A stretch of 64,000 nt of DNA from Ophiodon elongatus (GCA_016806645.1 JACSYO010002129.1:744001-808000), one strand, 5' to 3'; positions 41,824 through 55,570 are shown, counted from the stretch's first letter. Notes: generated by a model not told the origin, from the letters alone. Translations and numbers: made by a program.

Positions 41824-44116
41824 TAGAGGCTTTGGGGAGAGGTGAGAAGATACAGAGACTGCGAAGAGACAAAGAAAGACAACACCTCACATCTATTTAC
41901 TTGCTATTTCGATGAGGGGGTCAAAGTGAGTTTTAAAATGGCATGCTGAGAGCAGCCTGTGGCAGGAGAAAGGTACCCCCGTGGACTCGATCAGGTATCT
42001 CCTTGTACGCTGGAGCAGCCAGCAGTATTAAACACAGCAGGAGCCTCAGTAGGAACCTGTTGAAAAACAAGTACGTGCTACCTCCGGTTCCCGGGGGCCT
42101 CGTCTGCGTGTATATCACCTAATTTATGACATCCTCAGAGGTCCCCCCCCTGCTCAGGGAATGACTACAGCCTCTCTAACTATATGCAGAGGCACAGCCG
42201 CACTGCCAGTCATTTGCAAACACAGGATGCCCCATGAGGATGAGATTGGCTTCCTACTTCGAACGAACAAGACCTCTCTGGCTTGTGAGAGGACCCCCTG
42301 CAAATAAAGCAACTGCGTCTTTACTGAAGAACCTAAAGCAGCGATTGTGCGCCATAGAAGAGGTCCTTCTCAATTGAAAGAGCAGGCAGACAGAAGAGCG
42401 AATCTCTCACCAATGCTAATGCGCAGCCGGGAACATTCAAGGGGCCTGAATACCAACTGCAAGAAGAGAAAGAGGTCTGTTTGGGGAGGAAAGGTAAAAC
42501 CCTGTGAAGTAGCCTTGAAGCGCTCAACAGATCCTCACAGACGGCATGTTAGCTTGAGAAAAGGATGGTAATAACAGCTCGAGGAACTGTGCCCTGCATA
42601 ATAAGAGACGCCTGAGACTCTCTGAAGATAAGGCTGGGAGCACTTCAGAGCAATGCGACCTGTTCAAAGACAAACAAGCAAAGGATTATGCTGCTTTTAG
42701 CACTTTGGTGCACTGAGCATTGTGATTATAAGATGGGGAGTGTATAGAAAAGCCACCTCTCATATGAGTCAACTTCCACAACTAGACTTTTTTGCCCTCC
42801 TCTGGGACCTATTAAAGTAAATGCCTGAAGGAACTGTATGTCAAACAAGCATCTTTCTTTTGTGGTTCTGCCTGACCCTCTGTAATAAAAACCATGACCC
42901 TGTGGTTGGAATTTTAAGCAGAAGGTTAAATGCCATTTAATGTGATTATCCGACAAGACTGCTGATGAAATCCACAGCCCAGTAAGCCTACACAATATAC
43001 TTTTCCCTCCATCAACTCACCTTTAGTTCTTGTGACAACTTGCAGTTGTGCTTTTCCAATTCTGAAATATGGAGGCAGGAAGGATTTGCTCTCGCTGCTG
43101 TTTCTCTCGATCTACCATCTAGAGTGTATATCTCATTACCTTCTCACTGGTCAAGACGCACATGTCATCCACTGACAGATGGCAAGTGACAAGACATACC
43201 AATTTCACAGTAATTGTATGATTAGTGTAGATCGTGTTCACGCCTTTATCCTCATATCTCTGACTGTGCTGGATGTGAATGAAACCTACATGTTGTGATT
43301 TATTCATTCTGCTTTATTACTTTCACATGGCCTGCAAGTGAGAGTGCAAAAATGGACATTAGGCAAATGTAACACAACCTTCAAATAAGGGCCTTGCCTC
43401 ACTATTCCTTGGTCATATTCACTCTAGTTAATGACTGACTCTGCTACAATATTAAGGTGGCCTAGAGGTAAGAGGGGCTGCGAGCAGTGAAATTATTTGT
43501 TTTGAGGTTCCTCAGCCAGGGCCACTGGTCTTTTTACAGATTAGAATTTTTTAATGTTGTAAAACAGTAAAACTGATAATGTGAATATGCAAATAGTAGA
43601 TTTAAAACCAATACATTTTAGAGGCATATTCTGCATTAAATTGATTATCGGAATGCATTTTAAATTGCTCAAAATCACAAATGATTGAGGCTCATTTAAA
43701 CCAACTAACATTTGTAATATTAGTGTCCAGCTCAGCAGAGGCAGGGAGTGCTTCTTTGTGTGAGCTTTTGGAGCATGCAAGTGTCCCTGTGGTTATGATA
43801 TTAATGGGGAATGTGGTGAAGGCGAAAACGGCAGTTGATTCACGTTGTTGTCTGAGGAAACGAATTTAACTATTGACGAATTTAATCTAATTCAGAGTGT
43901 GTCGGGCATTGGTCTATAACTGGTCTAAGTATGGCTATGTGACCAGATCTGTTAAAGCAATCATTCATTATTTGTGGAAGTGTTTTTGTTTGCCTAACCT
44001 TATTTGACACTATACATTTCTTCCACGTACTTTCTTGTGCGCTTCTGTGCTCGCTTCCAGCAAAACACTGTATATCTGCACTATGTGGACAAAACACTCG
44101 GAGTTGTGCGTCTTAC

Positions 44117-44213
44117 CTTGAGCACGAGCGCTGAGGATACAAGTCGCCGACAGCAGAATCCAACAGGAGACCCACACCTGTCCGACCTGTCCAGTCCGTC
44201 CAGCTGTAACCAT
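44117..44213 (-). CDS. sdk2: Sidekick-2 coding exon 1: start codon and signal peptide
   Basis: This exon encodes the N-terminus of a sidekick adhesion protein, a single-pass membrane protein with Ig and fibronectin-III repeats that acts homophilically at synapses. The ATG at 44213 sits in a strong context (ACCATGG). It starts 32 complete residues: a polar stretch, a hydrophobic core (VWVSCWILLSATCILSA) and a small-residue cleavage region ending SARAQ, as in a signal peptide. The exon ends CAAG followed by GTAAGA, a consensus donor, after the first base of codon 33. Exon 2 supplies TA, giving GTA (Val), and then continues DDVAPYFK. Exact phase agreement across 42 kb strongly supports the pair. 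An in-frame ATG 20 codons upstream (44273) is an alternative start; the downstream one is preferred for context and signal-peptide position. The sdk2 identity rests on exon 2. Confidence 0.85.
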
Positions 44214-44560
44214 GGTCCGCAGCGCCACCGTCGAGCCACCGGTGCGCCTTGCCCGTGTCCACGCTGGGGACATGTTGCTCGGTGGCCACACACTCCCGGG
44301 AAGAGTCCTGTGCTGCTGGCTGGTCCTGTGAGTCAGACTGCTCCTCACTGGGGATGCGGGTGAGTGACTGGGGGCTCGTGGAGAGAGCTCGCTCCGTCAG
44401 AGAGCACCAGGCATGCAGACAGACACGCGGTAGTATGAAAAGCCTGTGGACAAGTCCCGCATGAGCAAGGCGGAGTCAGTCCAATTGAATTTGCTCGGCT
44501 GTCAAGTGTGCGAGACGGAATATTGACATCATCTTCTTACTGCTCCGCATAACCTCTGAA
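44214..44560 (-). promoter_or_regulatory. sdk2: Probable sdk2 5' UTR and proximal promoter
   Basis: The sequence immediately upstream of the sdk2 start is richer in GC and CpG than the intron and intergenic DNA on either side; roughly 17 CpGs fall in about 250 bases around exon 1. No TATA box is obvious. The exact transcription start and any upstream non-coding exon cannot be fixed from sequence alone. Confidence 0.45.
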
Positions 44561-44720
44561 TGTATCACAGTGAGATTAGTGAAATAAAAATAAGGACCAT
44601 AAAACGAGATGGTGTAAGTTCACTGATTTTGCGCAAATGTGTTAGTGTCATATGTCAGTCTTCTAAAATAAAAAAAGACCAGTTATTTGGGTATAGTTCT
44701 ATAAATTCCTTCCCATTGCA

Positions 44721-44811
44721 GCTGTCCTTGAGCAAGGCACATCAGCAAAGCCCCCTGCTCCATGATCATTCCTCAGTGACCAGCAGTAGGTTGCACTGTG
44801 GCTCCCAGATG
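44721..44811 (+). repeat. Decayed teleost SINE-like fragment
   Basis: CCTTGAGCAAGGCAC followed by CCCCCTGCTCC and later GCACTGTGGCTCCC matches the common fish module CCTTGAGCAAGGCACTTAAC, then CTGCTCC, then ACAGTGGCTGCCC. Confidence 0.6.
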
Positions 44812-44830
44812 TGTGTGTGCGTGTCTGTGC

Positions 44831-44854
44831 GTGTGTGTGTGTGTGTGTGTGTGT
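44831..44854. repeat. (GT)12 microsatellite
   Basis: Pure GT run of 24 bases, just upstream of the sdk2 promoter side. Confidence 0.95.
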
Positions 44855-47651
44855 CCTGTTTAAAAGTGTAAATAGACTCCACCTTCCTAGATAGGTTAAA
44901 AGGTTTTCTTGCGCTTAAAAACTACCTCTGTCGTGCCATTGTGTCGCGTGGCCACTAAATACATGCGACTTTGTTTTTTTTATTGTTTTATGTTTTAAAA
45001 TGAGTTGACCATTACAAAGACCATAGCAGTGCGCACAGGAGCCAAACAATGCGAGGACAAGTGCTCTGTACGCTATTGCCACCACGCGGCGGAAAGTGGA
45101 AGGAACTATCTATTTGGACAGCTGTGATTGATTGTTGACACATTAAAACGAAATGCCTGGGTTTCAAAAACTACCTAATGACAACTAAATCTTTCCAAAT
45201 AGCTGTTTTTGGATGTTTCTACTGCCAAGGATAAAGCATTAACTGGGTCACAGACCAGCCCCGCTCTGTAAATTTGCTCTGCATTGGTCTCAGTTGGCAC
45301 TTGCTCTGTGGTGTGGTTAAAAGCAGCACAGCCAAACCATTAGACAGGGAAATAGCATGGGAAATAGCTTACACCTGTTGTTGTCCGTGAATGCTCACCC
45401 CATCAGAATGCTTCCTATCGCCAGGCAAAGGATGAAAGGCGAGTTTGAGCCGGTGGGCACCTCTGAAAACAGAGGAGGGTACATATGGGCTGTAATATCA
45501 GCTTTGTTGTCCTCGCTCCTTTTGAGCTCACTGAAGAATGCATGCGGTGCAGGCAAGGTAGCAGCTCTCACAATATTTTAGCCTTAAAAAAAACATACCC
45601 CTATGTGTGCTTTTAGTTTTTCACCTAACAGGGAACATCCAAGCTACTGTGCCATGAGCTAAGCCTGCAGCTGCTTCTCAAAGAGCCTGGTTAAAGTGTA
45701 AATAGAGGTGGTACTCTCTGTCTGTGTATAGTCTCACAGTGAATCTGTTCCAAGGTCCTTTGCTCTACAAATTACCAACTTCCCTTTGTCCCCACATCTC
45801 ATGAAGTCTCATTTCTACCAGGAACTCGTTTGGTGTCATCCACTGCTCCCTCCCTTTATTTCCTCTCCCATCACCCCGCTGCCACAACCCCCCCTCCCCA
45901 CCCCCTGATAATGATGTGCTGATTATGAGGCTCTTAGGCCGGCAGATTGCTCTCCAGTCTCATTCGCATGCAGTGGAAAATTGCTGCTGTCTTGAAGCCC
46001 CCACCCTGCTGTGCGTATCAGGCAGGTTGACATTAGCAAGCTGCTGGGAACAGAGCTCAGCCACCAGGGCAGGTGCTCTGTCTCCGTCTCGCGAACGCTT
46101 CTGCAGCAGAGGAAACAGAGGCTGGCTGATGCTATACAAACCACGCTGGGGGGCACCGACTGGTGTCAAACAATATGACATTGTGTAGCTGACAGTTATA
46201 CGAGCTACTTTTACTTGCCAAGTGAGACCCCAGTGTATTTCAGTGTTACACAGAATATGAAACCAAACTCATTTACTCTTCTTCCAACATCACAACTGCT
46301 CCATTTGTTGACACAAAGACAGAATTTCCAGAAGAATGTGTTATAATTTGTTCAATCATAGTGCTTTGTATTCATATTGCGAGTAAACTAAATGACAAGT
46401 AAAAGTGTTGAGGGATAAGACATTATATCAATAATGGCATTTTTCAAAAGGTACCGCAGGAGTCCTTGATGGACTAAATGATTAGACATTCAGAGACCAC
46501 ATTGCTTCAGTGACATTGACGAACAAAGAAAAGGATGTGTAATTCTTTAAAATAGAAATTTTTTTAATTTCATTTTGAAAGCTTGGAAAGCCTTGGACAA
46601 GTGTTTTACACCACATAAGTCTTCCTCTTAACAGGTCGCTTTTTCTTACTGTTGCATAAAAATCACAAAAGAAGTCAACGTGTTTCAAAAATGATCTTGA
46701 AAGTCTTGAAGGCTGAATCTGAGATTAAAAAACATGACTTGTGAGGACAGATGCTCTTTGCAATGTGACATTCACTTAAATGGCACTAATACAACTTGTC
46801 AATCTTTTCTTAGAGGCATCAATCATTTATAATGATTTGAGTCAACAGATTCTTGTTTTATTTAACATCAGCATCTTTTGGATATTCAAACCAGCTAGTT
46901 GTTTCTGACTGACAGCCTGGCAGGTTACTGCAGTTCACCGTCAGCGGGACCGTGACGATAATGCTCTCGTGTAGCATCACAGCTAAATAAATGCTCATGT
47001 TGGTCTGGGAGATGGGGAATGCACCATGGCCTTTCGAAAGCTGTTCTCTCTCCATCAGCTCTCCCGATTTGAAATGACTTGATTGAAATGAGCTTAATTT
47101 GAGAGTGGCCCTGTGCTGCCTCACTTATGCATGCAGGCACAATAATGCCGAGCCAAACAAAGTGGCGATGAAATGCCAGTCTCTGCCGATCACATCTGTC
47201 GGTATTCCAATAGTAAAGTTACTATGGTCTATTTGTTTTAAACTGAAAAAAGTCCAGCTACTCGCTTTAGCTTCATTCTTCATTCTCCGTGTTCCTCTGT
47301 AGATGCTGCTGCCATTTGTCACACATGTTGCTCCTGCTGATTTTCCAATGTGGATGTGCATTTCTCAGAAACAAATGTGACAATGCCCAATGTCGCTGCA
47401 TCTGTCTTGACATCTCATCTATAGTATCTCACAGAGAAAATCTGATTTCTCTGCAGTAACAGATCATCTCGTAGCTCTTTCCTTGAGACAGTGGTAAACT
47501 CCAACTGCAAATTAAAACGTGAAAAATACAACCAAACTGCTGCTTCGAGATGCATAGCTGAGTCTCAGCAAAGACATCAGAGGGTAATATCCCATTCTAT
47601 GTCTCCCCACAACGAAATCTATATTTCCATCGTTGTGGTGCATCTTCTTGA

Positions 47652-47675
47652 CTTAGCGGCTTTTAGGCCGCTAAG
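47652..47675. other. Short perfect hairpin
   Basis: CTTAGCGGC, a six-base loop TTTTAG, then GCCGCTAAG. No U-run terminator context and too short for a microRNA precursor. Confidence 0.6.
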
Positions 47676-49213
47676 ATACTTTTAGGATTTCACTGTAATA
47701 AAATTGTGTTTCAAAATATATGATCTTAAACAATAGTATATTAACACTAGCATTTACAGCACATCAAATACCTGAAGTCAAGTTATCAGAGTTCATGCGT
47801 TTAAAAAAACAAACAAATACTGGGTAGTTCTCAGAATATTAATAATAACAGAATGCCATACGGTTATTACCTAAGGGGCAACTCACTTAGGAATATTGCC
47901 TTGAATCACTGGCATAATTGGTCTCCTTGAGTCTCACTTTGATGTAAATAACATTAGCAATTTTCCAGTCATTTTGCATTGATCTTCCACTGCAAAATTC
48001 TGCCCCAAGAAGCAGCTGGAAATTGAACGTCTTAAACTGGAGATGTGAAGGGTGCATTTCATTCTAGTTGTCAGAGAAACTGCGCTGCCTGAAAGATGCA
48101 ACATTATTGGGATTGATTTTGTGCCTTGCCACAGGCAATTTCTGTCCACTATATATTGGCAGAAATGAGCATGTGAACTGGTATACATACACATGCACAC
48201 TTATTACATTTGATGGCCAATGCTGACTCAAACAGTTACATTATGACTTTACATTATGCCGTAAACTGCCACTTCGGGGCCAACTTTTTATCAGACTGTT
48301 TCAAAACAATTGTCATAAAACCGCCGCGGTACTTGACAATTTGACGTCTGTTTAGTGATTGTTGTGTCCTCTCTTATGTTCGTAACTATTCCTCCTTCCT
48401 GTGTCACTCCTTGTGACCTTCGGCGCACTGATTTGGCAATTTATTGTTTTAACTTCATGTCCTTGTCTTTTATCTTGCAAGAGAAAGCACTGCTGGTTCA
48501 AATACTGTTTTTGTTTCTCCTTCCTTTCTCTCACTTAGTTGGCTCTATCTGAGCAGCAGATAGTGTGACAGCTGCAGCACTCTGCAGCATTTAAAGAACT
48601 TACTTTCATTACATATGGTTATTTTGAGATGTGCAAAGAGTGCAAAAATGTAGTTTATAGCATCACATACATAGTGAAATAATATAATTTTTCTGGCACA
48701 ATAAATCAAATCAACTCATCAATAATTCTAACTGCTTGTTTTTCCTTGCATATGAAAAGCACTTCATAGATTACTAGACAGTTTGGATGACAAATGTGAG
48801 CTCAGCTAAATATCCCTCGCAATTTTGAGATCACCAACTGATAAAGGTCATCTTCATCTTTAGCTGTTGGAAAGTAGTTAAAGCAGCTATTTACATGCAG
48901 AGAAAAATAATTTCCCCCACTAGTTCTCCACTCTGCCTTTGGCTGATCGCATCTTACTGCTAAATCCTTGAGCCCATAAACCCCGTCATGGTATATCATG
49001 GCATTATAAAATACCCTGGGCACACTAAAGATTAGGTGGGATGAATAGAGATATAGAAGCTAGAGGTCTCTTATGATTTCACACTGGTTTTAGCATGTGA
49101 CATTCTTCCCCGTAGCCATCGCTCTACCATAAGTCTCCTGTGTGTAAGATGCTGTTGCAGCATACCTATTCAACCCAATATCTAAACAGTGAGGGATCCA
49201 TATCTTGTCTTTA

Positions 49214-49234
49214 ATTATGTTATGTTATGTTATG
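49214..49234. repeat. (TTATG)4 pentanucleotide repeat
   Basis: Four tandem TTATG units. Confidence 0.85.
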
Positions 49235-52200
49235 GGTCTCTGTGGACTTGTTGCCTTTTTCCAGGTGTTCATTATAGCCTAGGTTCACTGCAGTTTGTCT
49301 GTAAGCAAGGAGGCAGGGTGACAACAGCCCCTGGAGTTTAACAAAGTGGGAAGATTTTGAAACCTAATGTGTTCCAAAACCAACACCGGTACATTCAGAG
49401 CTAGCATTGGGCAGAATTTTAAAACATAAATAGCATGTTTTACCCACCTGTGCTGATCCCACAGAGATGAAACTATTGTCTGCTTGCTCTGCATATATTA
49501 GCTGCATTTCCAACATAATGAATTATGGGGCAGAATGCTTGTAATCAGATCAATGGGTTTGAATTATCGCACTGTACGGATGGCATTATACCATACTAGC
49601 TGGCTAAACTTAAGCCAATTGAATTGCCCAAGTAGCTTAGCAGTGACAGAGTGATTTATGTAGTCTTCAGGTTTGGCCTGTGGTGTAATGTAAATGAATG
49701 CGGTGGAGCTGGAGAGCTCCCATGTGGCTCGGGCATTGTTTGGGCTGTCTAGAAAGCACAAGGCAAGGTGTATACAAGAATTAGCATTCCGTCCAAACTC
49801 TCTGCGCCCTCTCCTTCTTATTGTCAACACAATCATAGTGTAAATGAGATGACTATAAAATAAGGAGTGACTCATCCTTTGCAAACTGCGTGGCAAGTTA
49901 GAGCATATGCCATTATGTTAAGTTGCATCAACTGTACAGTGTCAGTTAAAGAAATTTGCTCTCAAAGTGACTGACATCAAGCACTATTTAGACATCAACA
50001 AAAAGATAATGTAGCATACGGCTTTGACATACTAAAAATTTGTTTGACTAAGTAATGACAGCGATGATTCTCACAGATGTCTAGCAAGAGCATTTGCCGA
50101 GTGTCATTTAGAAATGATTCCCAATAGAGAGAGATTGAAACATTAGCAACATGATCCTGTCCTGTAAATGAGGCTTGACAGACTGCTCCTTTACTCTTTC
50201 CTAATGTAATTGGCCGCAGGAGATAAGATGACCCCTTAATATTTTATTGAAAGTATTTGTAATATTTGCCATAAAATGGCGTGTTTATTTCCATAAAGAA
50301 ACAATAAAGTGGGCAGTAAAGTCCATCCATCCATAACTCAGATGTAACAGCATCAAAGCTGACGAGATTTGATGGTGCTGTTCGGGCTAAGGGTTGATAT
50401 TCTTGATGTACATTTTTTGATTTTCAGTATGCAGCCCACATCCTCCGCAGTTTAACACCTGAGTGCTAAAGCCACACAAGGTTAACAAAGCAAGACATCA
50501 TTTTCATTAGAGAAGCCACTTGAGCTAATCATAGAGAGCTCTTGTGAAGTGATTATATCAAAAAACATAATTAGTGTCCTTGTGACGTCAAGACATTGTG
50601 CTTGAAATTGGACAGCTGCGGTAACTTCAGCAAGCATACACTTATGATGGAGGTCATTTTTGTCATTAGGGGTATAGAGCCAAACATTTTATCCTGGCAC
50701 TAAATACGGCTGCTCCATAAATTTGATACAGTGCCAACAGGCAATCATGTCCTTTAAGTCCATTAAACATTAACCACTGAGCAGGCCCGTGGTTGTCTTT
50801 TAACAACAGTCTCAGATTGACTGAGCGCATTTCAGGTTCACATGTATTTTTCCCCTCAGGCAGTCAGCGAGGGAAGTCGGATATAATCTCCCGTTGATGC
50901 AACATGCCTCCATCAGGCCATACAGTCAGCCTCCAAACCTCCAGGAAGAATGCCTGCAGGCTTCAGCAGCCTCAATAGCATACAACTGAGCCCTTATCTA
51001 TTCCCAAATGCAAAGTCTTTATGTTTCATCTTGGGGTTTACGACTGTCAAGGGATCATAGTCAAACACATAAGTAACAGTTTTATCTTCATCATTTCATC
51101 GTTTGCCTTTCCTATATTTCATACTCACACTGTACACAGCAACCCATACTTAAAACTTGTGTGCCTCAGCTGATTTCATCCACAAGTGATTATGCTCAGA
51201 TCAAGGAATGATTAGAATCAAGTGCAATTAATTAATGTAAGACTATAAAAAACAAAAGGATGAAGACTGTCAATAGAAAAAGCAGAGTGATCTGTAGAAT
51301 GTCTGCAGTCTGACTAACGTTTGCTGGATAAATTCTGATCCTGACCTGCTGTCCTGCCCTCACTGGTCTTTATTGACTTATTCAGCTTCCTAACTCAATA
51401 CTGGCTGCCTCATGACTTCAGAGTGACTGAGCTCCCAAACCTCAACACTTTTTTTCACTCTTTCTTATTCAAGGTAAAGTATTTGAATCTCATCTCATGA
51501 ATCTAAATCTGAAAAAATATGAATGTATCACAAAAAGAAAAAAAAAACATGTTGAGATTGACAAGACCAGGGAGCTCCTTGTCAAATTCAGGTGGGAAAT
51601 GCGTGTAGTTCTGTGATCTCAGTGAGAGAGATCTGACTTAGAATCGGTAAGTCATAAGATAATGTGCCCTGTGACCAAACACTGTCCTTTGTGGTCGTAT
51701 CAAGTCAAATGGGCACATTTGCACACACACTGTAGCATGGCCAAAAAGGATGCTCTTTGTTGCCTTTTTTCTGAGTTTAAGAGAGCATCAGACAGGAGGA
51801 GTTGATCTGTGACGATGAAGACCTTCTCTCTCAGCCTCCAGCCCTGTCAGCCCTAACAACCCACCCTTCCTGCAACAACTCTCAGACGGGGAAGAACCAG
51901 GAACTAATGCCAGGTAGCCTGCTCCTGGGGCTCTTTCCATCCAGCCAAGAAGAGTCTGACTTGCGTTGGCAGGGACTGTCCCAAACCGAGAGCAGCCTCC
52001 AATGTTTTGGTGCTCACAGATGGCTAACAGGATGTGGAGGAATCATGATGAAGTCAGTAGGTAGAGTGCAGGCCACCGGCAGACTAATGGAACCTGAATA
52101 CTGACTTCGTGAGTCAGATTTGGACTTTGTTTGGATGTGGATATGTGCCGCGAGGCCAAGTACCCACTGTCCTCTGTGGTTCTCTGCGTCACCTCACGAC

Positions 52201-53654
52201 AATTCACACCGAGTGAATGTGACTGCTAATACGCAATGGCCAAAAAGTCCTCTCTTTGCTTTTTGTCACCTCTGTCGGATCTTCCAGCCATCCCAGCATG
52301 CCCTTCCAAGCCCAGGTGAGAAGGACAGCCTCCCACTGTGGTCCAGGGCATTTATGTTCTATCTTCTATTCCTCCCTAGAAGGCAAAATGACTGGCTTCT
52401 TTAAAAGTCACACAAACAGACCCAGGTTGCCACCCAATTAACTCCCCAAACCACCTCTTACGTTTTCAACTATCACTGTTGTCCACAGGAACCACCAAAA
52501 TAAAAATGAAGGTTCTTCGCTTTCATATAGAACTACCGACAGTATGCATATGGTAGAAGTTGTATGCATAGAGAATAGCTTTTGGTAAAAATGTGATTTA
52601 CTTACATACAAATCACAAAAATAACCAATGCTGCATTGCTTGATGGTCCTTTTGTGGTTTTCAGTTGTTTCAGTTTTTTCTAAAATACAGACTCAATAGC
52701 AATCTTTATCGGGCCCCTTTGCTTTCTGCACAACATTTCTCTCTTAATGTATTCTTGACCTATCACTTCTGCAACAACAGTGAGAACTGAACACTGATGT
52801 GTACTGCAGTCTCTGGGAGTCAATTTATAGGCTGCAGCCTATTACCTGCTTTAAGAATGGTACCTTGTTATCAATAGTATTGGAACACTTGGTAAGATGC
52901 TGAACTTGGGCTTTAGAACTTACATTTTGTTTCCGGCTACTCACTCAGACAGAGCAAATTTTTGTGACTAAGATTATCCAGTTCTTTCAGGTCCACTGAT
53001 TCTCAGTGGGATGTATATCACTAACCCTTTCACACTGTAGATTGATATAGGGCATTTTTTTTATGTCAAACTTAATGCTTAACATTATTGTTCAATAATG
53101 CCTAGCACACAAAAAAAACATCATCTGCTGACACCTTTGAAAAAAAAAAAAAAGAATGTTAATACACTTTTGTGATTGAATGCTTTTTCTCCAACAAAGT
53201 AGCTTTATCCTGGACCTGCTCATGTCTCATTCATTTCTAAGTCCTTCTCCACCTCTCTGTTGTTCCAATTTCCTGTTTCCCCCGCCTCCAATTTTCTTTC
53301 ACATTCTCTTTTTCAAATGTCAAGTAGCAGCTGCCAGCGCCTTGCCATTGCGGCCTGTGCTCGTAAATCTGGGCTAATTCTCCACCTCTCTTCCATGGTG
53401 TATAAATCTTCTCACTTACAAGAGCACTGGTTCTTTTGATGAATGGGCTAGAGAGAGCGCTAGATGCCCACAGTGCGCATAGTCCACACAAACGGGTCCA
53501 GTATCTTGACAGGTTGCGAAATAGTCACGAAATGCAATCTACTGGTTTCATGTACAGGGATACGACTTGTCCAATGTAAAGTAAATTAGGGTCCTTTTTT
53601 GTGGTGGACACACAAATTAAAAGCATCCATGACTATGCAATGGTTAGAGCTAAT

Positions 53655-53770
53655 GATGTAGATTTAAGGTGTTGCCTAAACCTTGCGTTTGTCACGTTTT
53701 TCCTGAACCCATCCAAGTGGTTTTGTTGCCTGAACCTCAAGTTTGTTTCATTACCTTAACCTAGCTGCAC
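53655..53770 (+). repeat. Degenerate GTTGCCTAAACCT tandem repeat
   Basis: GTTGCCTAAACCTTGCGTTTGT recurs about 58 bases later as GTTGCCTGAACCTCAAGTTTGT, with CCAAGTGGTTTT immediately before the second copy. This is the teleost module CCAAGTAGTTTTGTTGCCTAAACCT in decayed form. Confidence 0.55.
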
Positions 53771-55524
53771 ATACTTATTTGTTATGTCAAACTTAATGCC
53801 CAAAAAAGAAGGACACTTCTTGTACCTCAACACAAAACTGAACTGCTGTAAAAATTGAGTTAACTATGACAGTCTCAATTTTTTTGTCTTTTAGATCATT
53901 CTGCTGACCGCTTAGTTTCTTTTAGTTTATCTGCCCACATCACCCTAACGATGCATTACTTTTAACCAGACTTTAAAACTAAATAGCTGAAATATCTTAA
54001 ATAGAACCATACAAACCAATTTGAAATAATTCACTCGCTAGAAGAAGAGAAGCAGGAAATGTTCTGAAGATTAAATTTGTCAGTGAAATGTTGAGGGTTG
54101 CATTCAAAATCAGGAGCTAAAGTTGAGGCTTGATGAAGTATAACAATTGCCATAACAACACATGTGTCAGTTTGGTACAGAGGAATAGTTTGTTGCCACA
54201 CCAGCACAGGCAGGAGCGTTTTGCTTAATGAGAGAGAATGAGGATTTGAGCAGCCACTAGCGAACAAACAGTTGTTACTTTGTGCTAAATTAATAGCAGC
54301 TGCTCGAGTGGGCTCAGTTGATCTCCATGTCAACACACATTACCAAGTCAATCTTGCAGCTTGACTACTTGCTGAGAAACCAATCATAATCGATCTCTTT
54401 GCCTTACTATGAGCAAGAAAGAGACAGAAACACCCTGCCAGCTTGTCAAGTGCCAGAAACACTTTTTCAAAAAGACATCTTGATGACATGGTCCCTTGGC
54501 ACACTCTGGGCATTTGTCCATCACTTTGAACAGTAAATGAAAGTGCCACTGATGACATCAGTCATTATGAACCTATCATTGAACCTCTCCATTGCAGTTC
54601 ACTATCAACTCCACCTGATACTTCACAGGTGATAATGGAGAAATTAAAGTTGGTGTCTAACTGGTGAAAGAAGTTGGTGGCTGAGGTGATAAATTACACA
54701 GTAACACATTGCATACTTAAAAAGAAACAACACTGTCTTAAGCATTTGTGTGAAAATGAAAGTGAAATACACTCCTTGGTTAACAGTTGCTAGATTATCT
54801 TACAAACAACTGCAAGACGTCTCAAAAAGTTCCAAAACCTGGATGTCCCATGTTTCAGAAGGGGTATCTGGAATTGTTCTTTATAAATATAAGAATCTTT
54901 ACAATAGTGATTTGTTTTTACATACAATGTGATATTTCAATTAAAAACTCTGACTTAAACATGAATCTGTATGTGTTAACTGGGTGTACAAGGAGATCAA
55001 CGTACCAAATTAAAAGTGACAGCAAAGAAAGATGTGACTCCAGAGATGGTTTAAATGAATGACCTCTGGACACAGGCAGCTCTGTAGACCCAGTGAGACT
55101 GTCTAAATTGGGAATAGCCAAGAATGGGCCCTTTCATTTTTTCATATCACTGGTACTGGAGTCGCTGGCCCAAAGGTCCTCCACAACTCCAGATGGCCAG
55201 TCTGTCCTTGAGTGGTACTAGCATAAAAGTTAAAGAAGCAGCCCTCTGGAAAGGTTGCTCAGTGGTTGCTCAGTGGCTTAGGAAAAACCACCGAGCGTAA
55301 AACGTCAAACAAGGCTACAGCCATGCTAGCAGCTCTGTGAAGCTGTACGTAGGCATAGTGGTGCTTGGTGCTAAAAGCTCATTTAAGCATGCTAAATAGT
55401 GACACTGGTAACATTCAGATTTTCGGAAAATACAATATTCACCATTCTTAGCCTTTAATTGTAACCACAAGGAAGGTCCTCTAACATTAAAGAAGTAGTC
55501 ATTTAAAAAAAAGAATTTGAACCT

Positions 55525-55570
55525 TATTTTAACGCAAACCATGTTTCCCCTAACCCAAACCACGTCTTCG
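55525..55570 (-). repeat. Second copy of the ATCATGGTTTG-type repeat
   Basis: The minus strand reads GTGGTTTGGGTTAGGGGAAA, then CATGGTTTGCGTTAAAATAA, matching modules of the 21.5 kb copy. Confidence 0.45.

Larger units (their letters stand above)
1697..44116 (-). other. sdk2: sdk2 intron 1 (42.4 kb)
   Basis: The intron is bounded by the exon 1 donor and the exon 2 acceptor. I saw no nested gene: open frames inside it are short, lack family signatures, and are often created by CA/TG or GA/CT repeats. It contains the microsatellites, decayed repeats and motif clusters listed separately; the rest is unremarkable AT-leaning sequence. A giant first intron is usual for vertebrate sidekick genes, and such introns often carry neural enhancers. 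The enhancer idea is inference here. Confidence 0.85.

Noticed and set aside
44214..44348. Extended sdk2 frame starting at 44348
   Set aside because: The codon there is GTG, not ATG; eukaryotic initiation at the ATG at 44213 (or 44273) is more likely.
48802..49023. 73-codon minus-strand frame with ordinary-looking composition
   Set aside because: No paired splice signals, no recognised motif, and length is within chance expectation.
54787..55062. 91-codon plus-strand frame
   Set aside because: AT-rich DNA with no motif, no promoter signal and no exon borders; likely chance.
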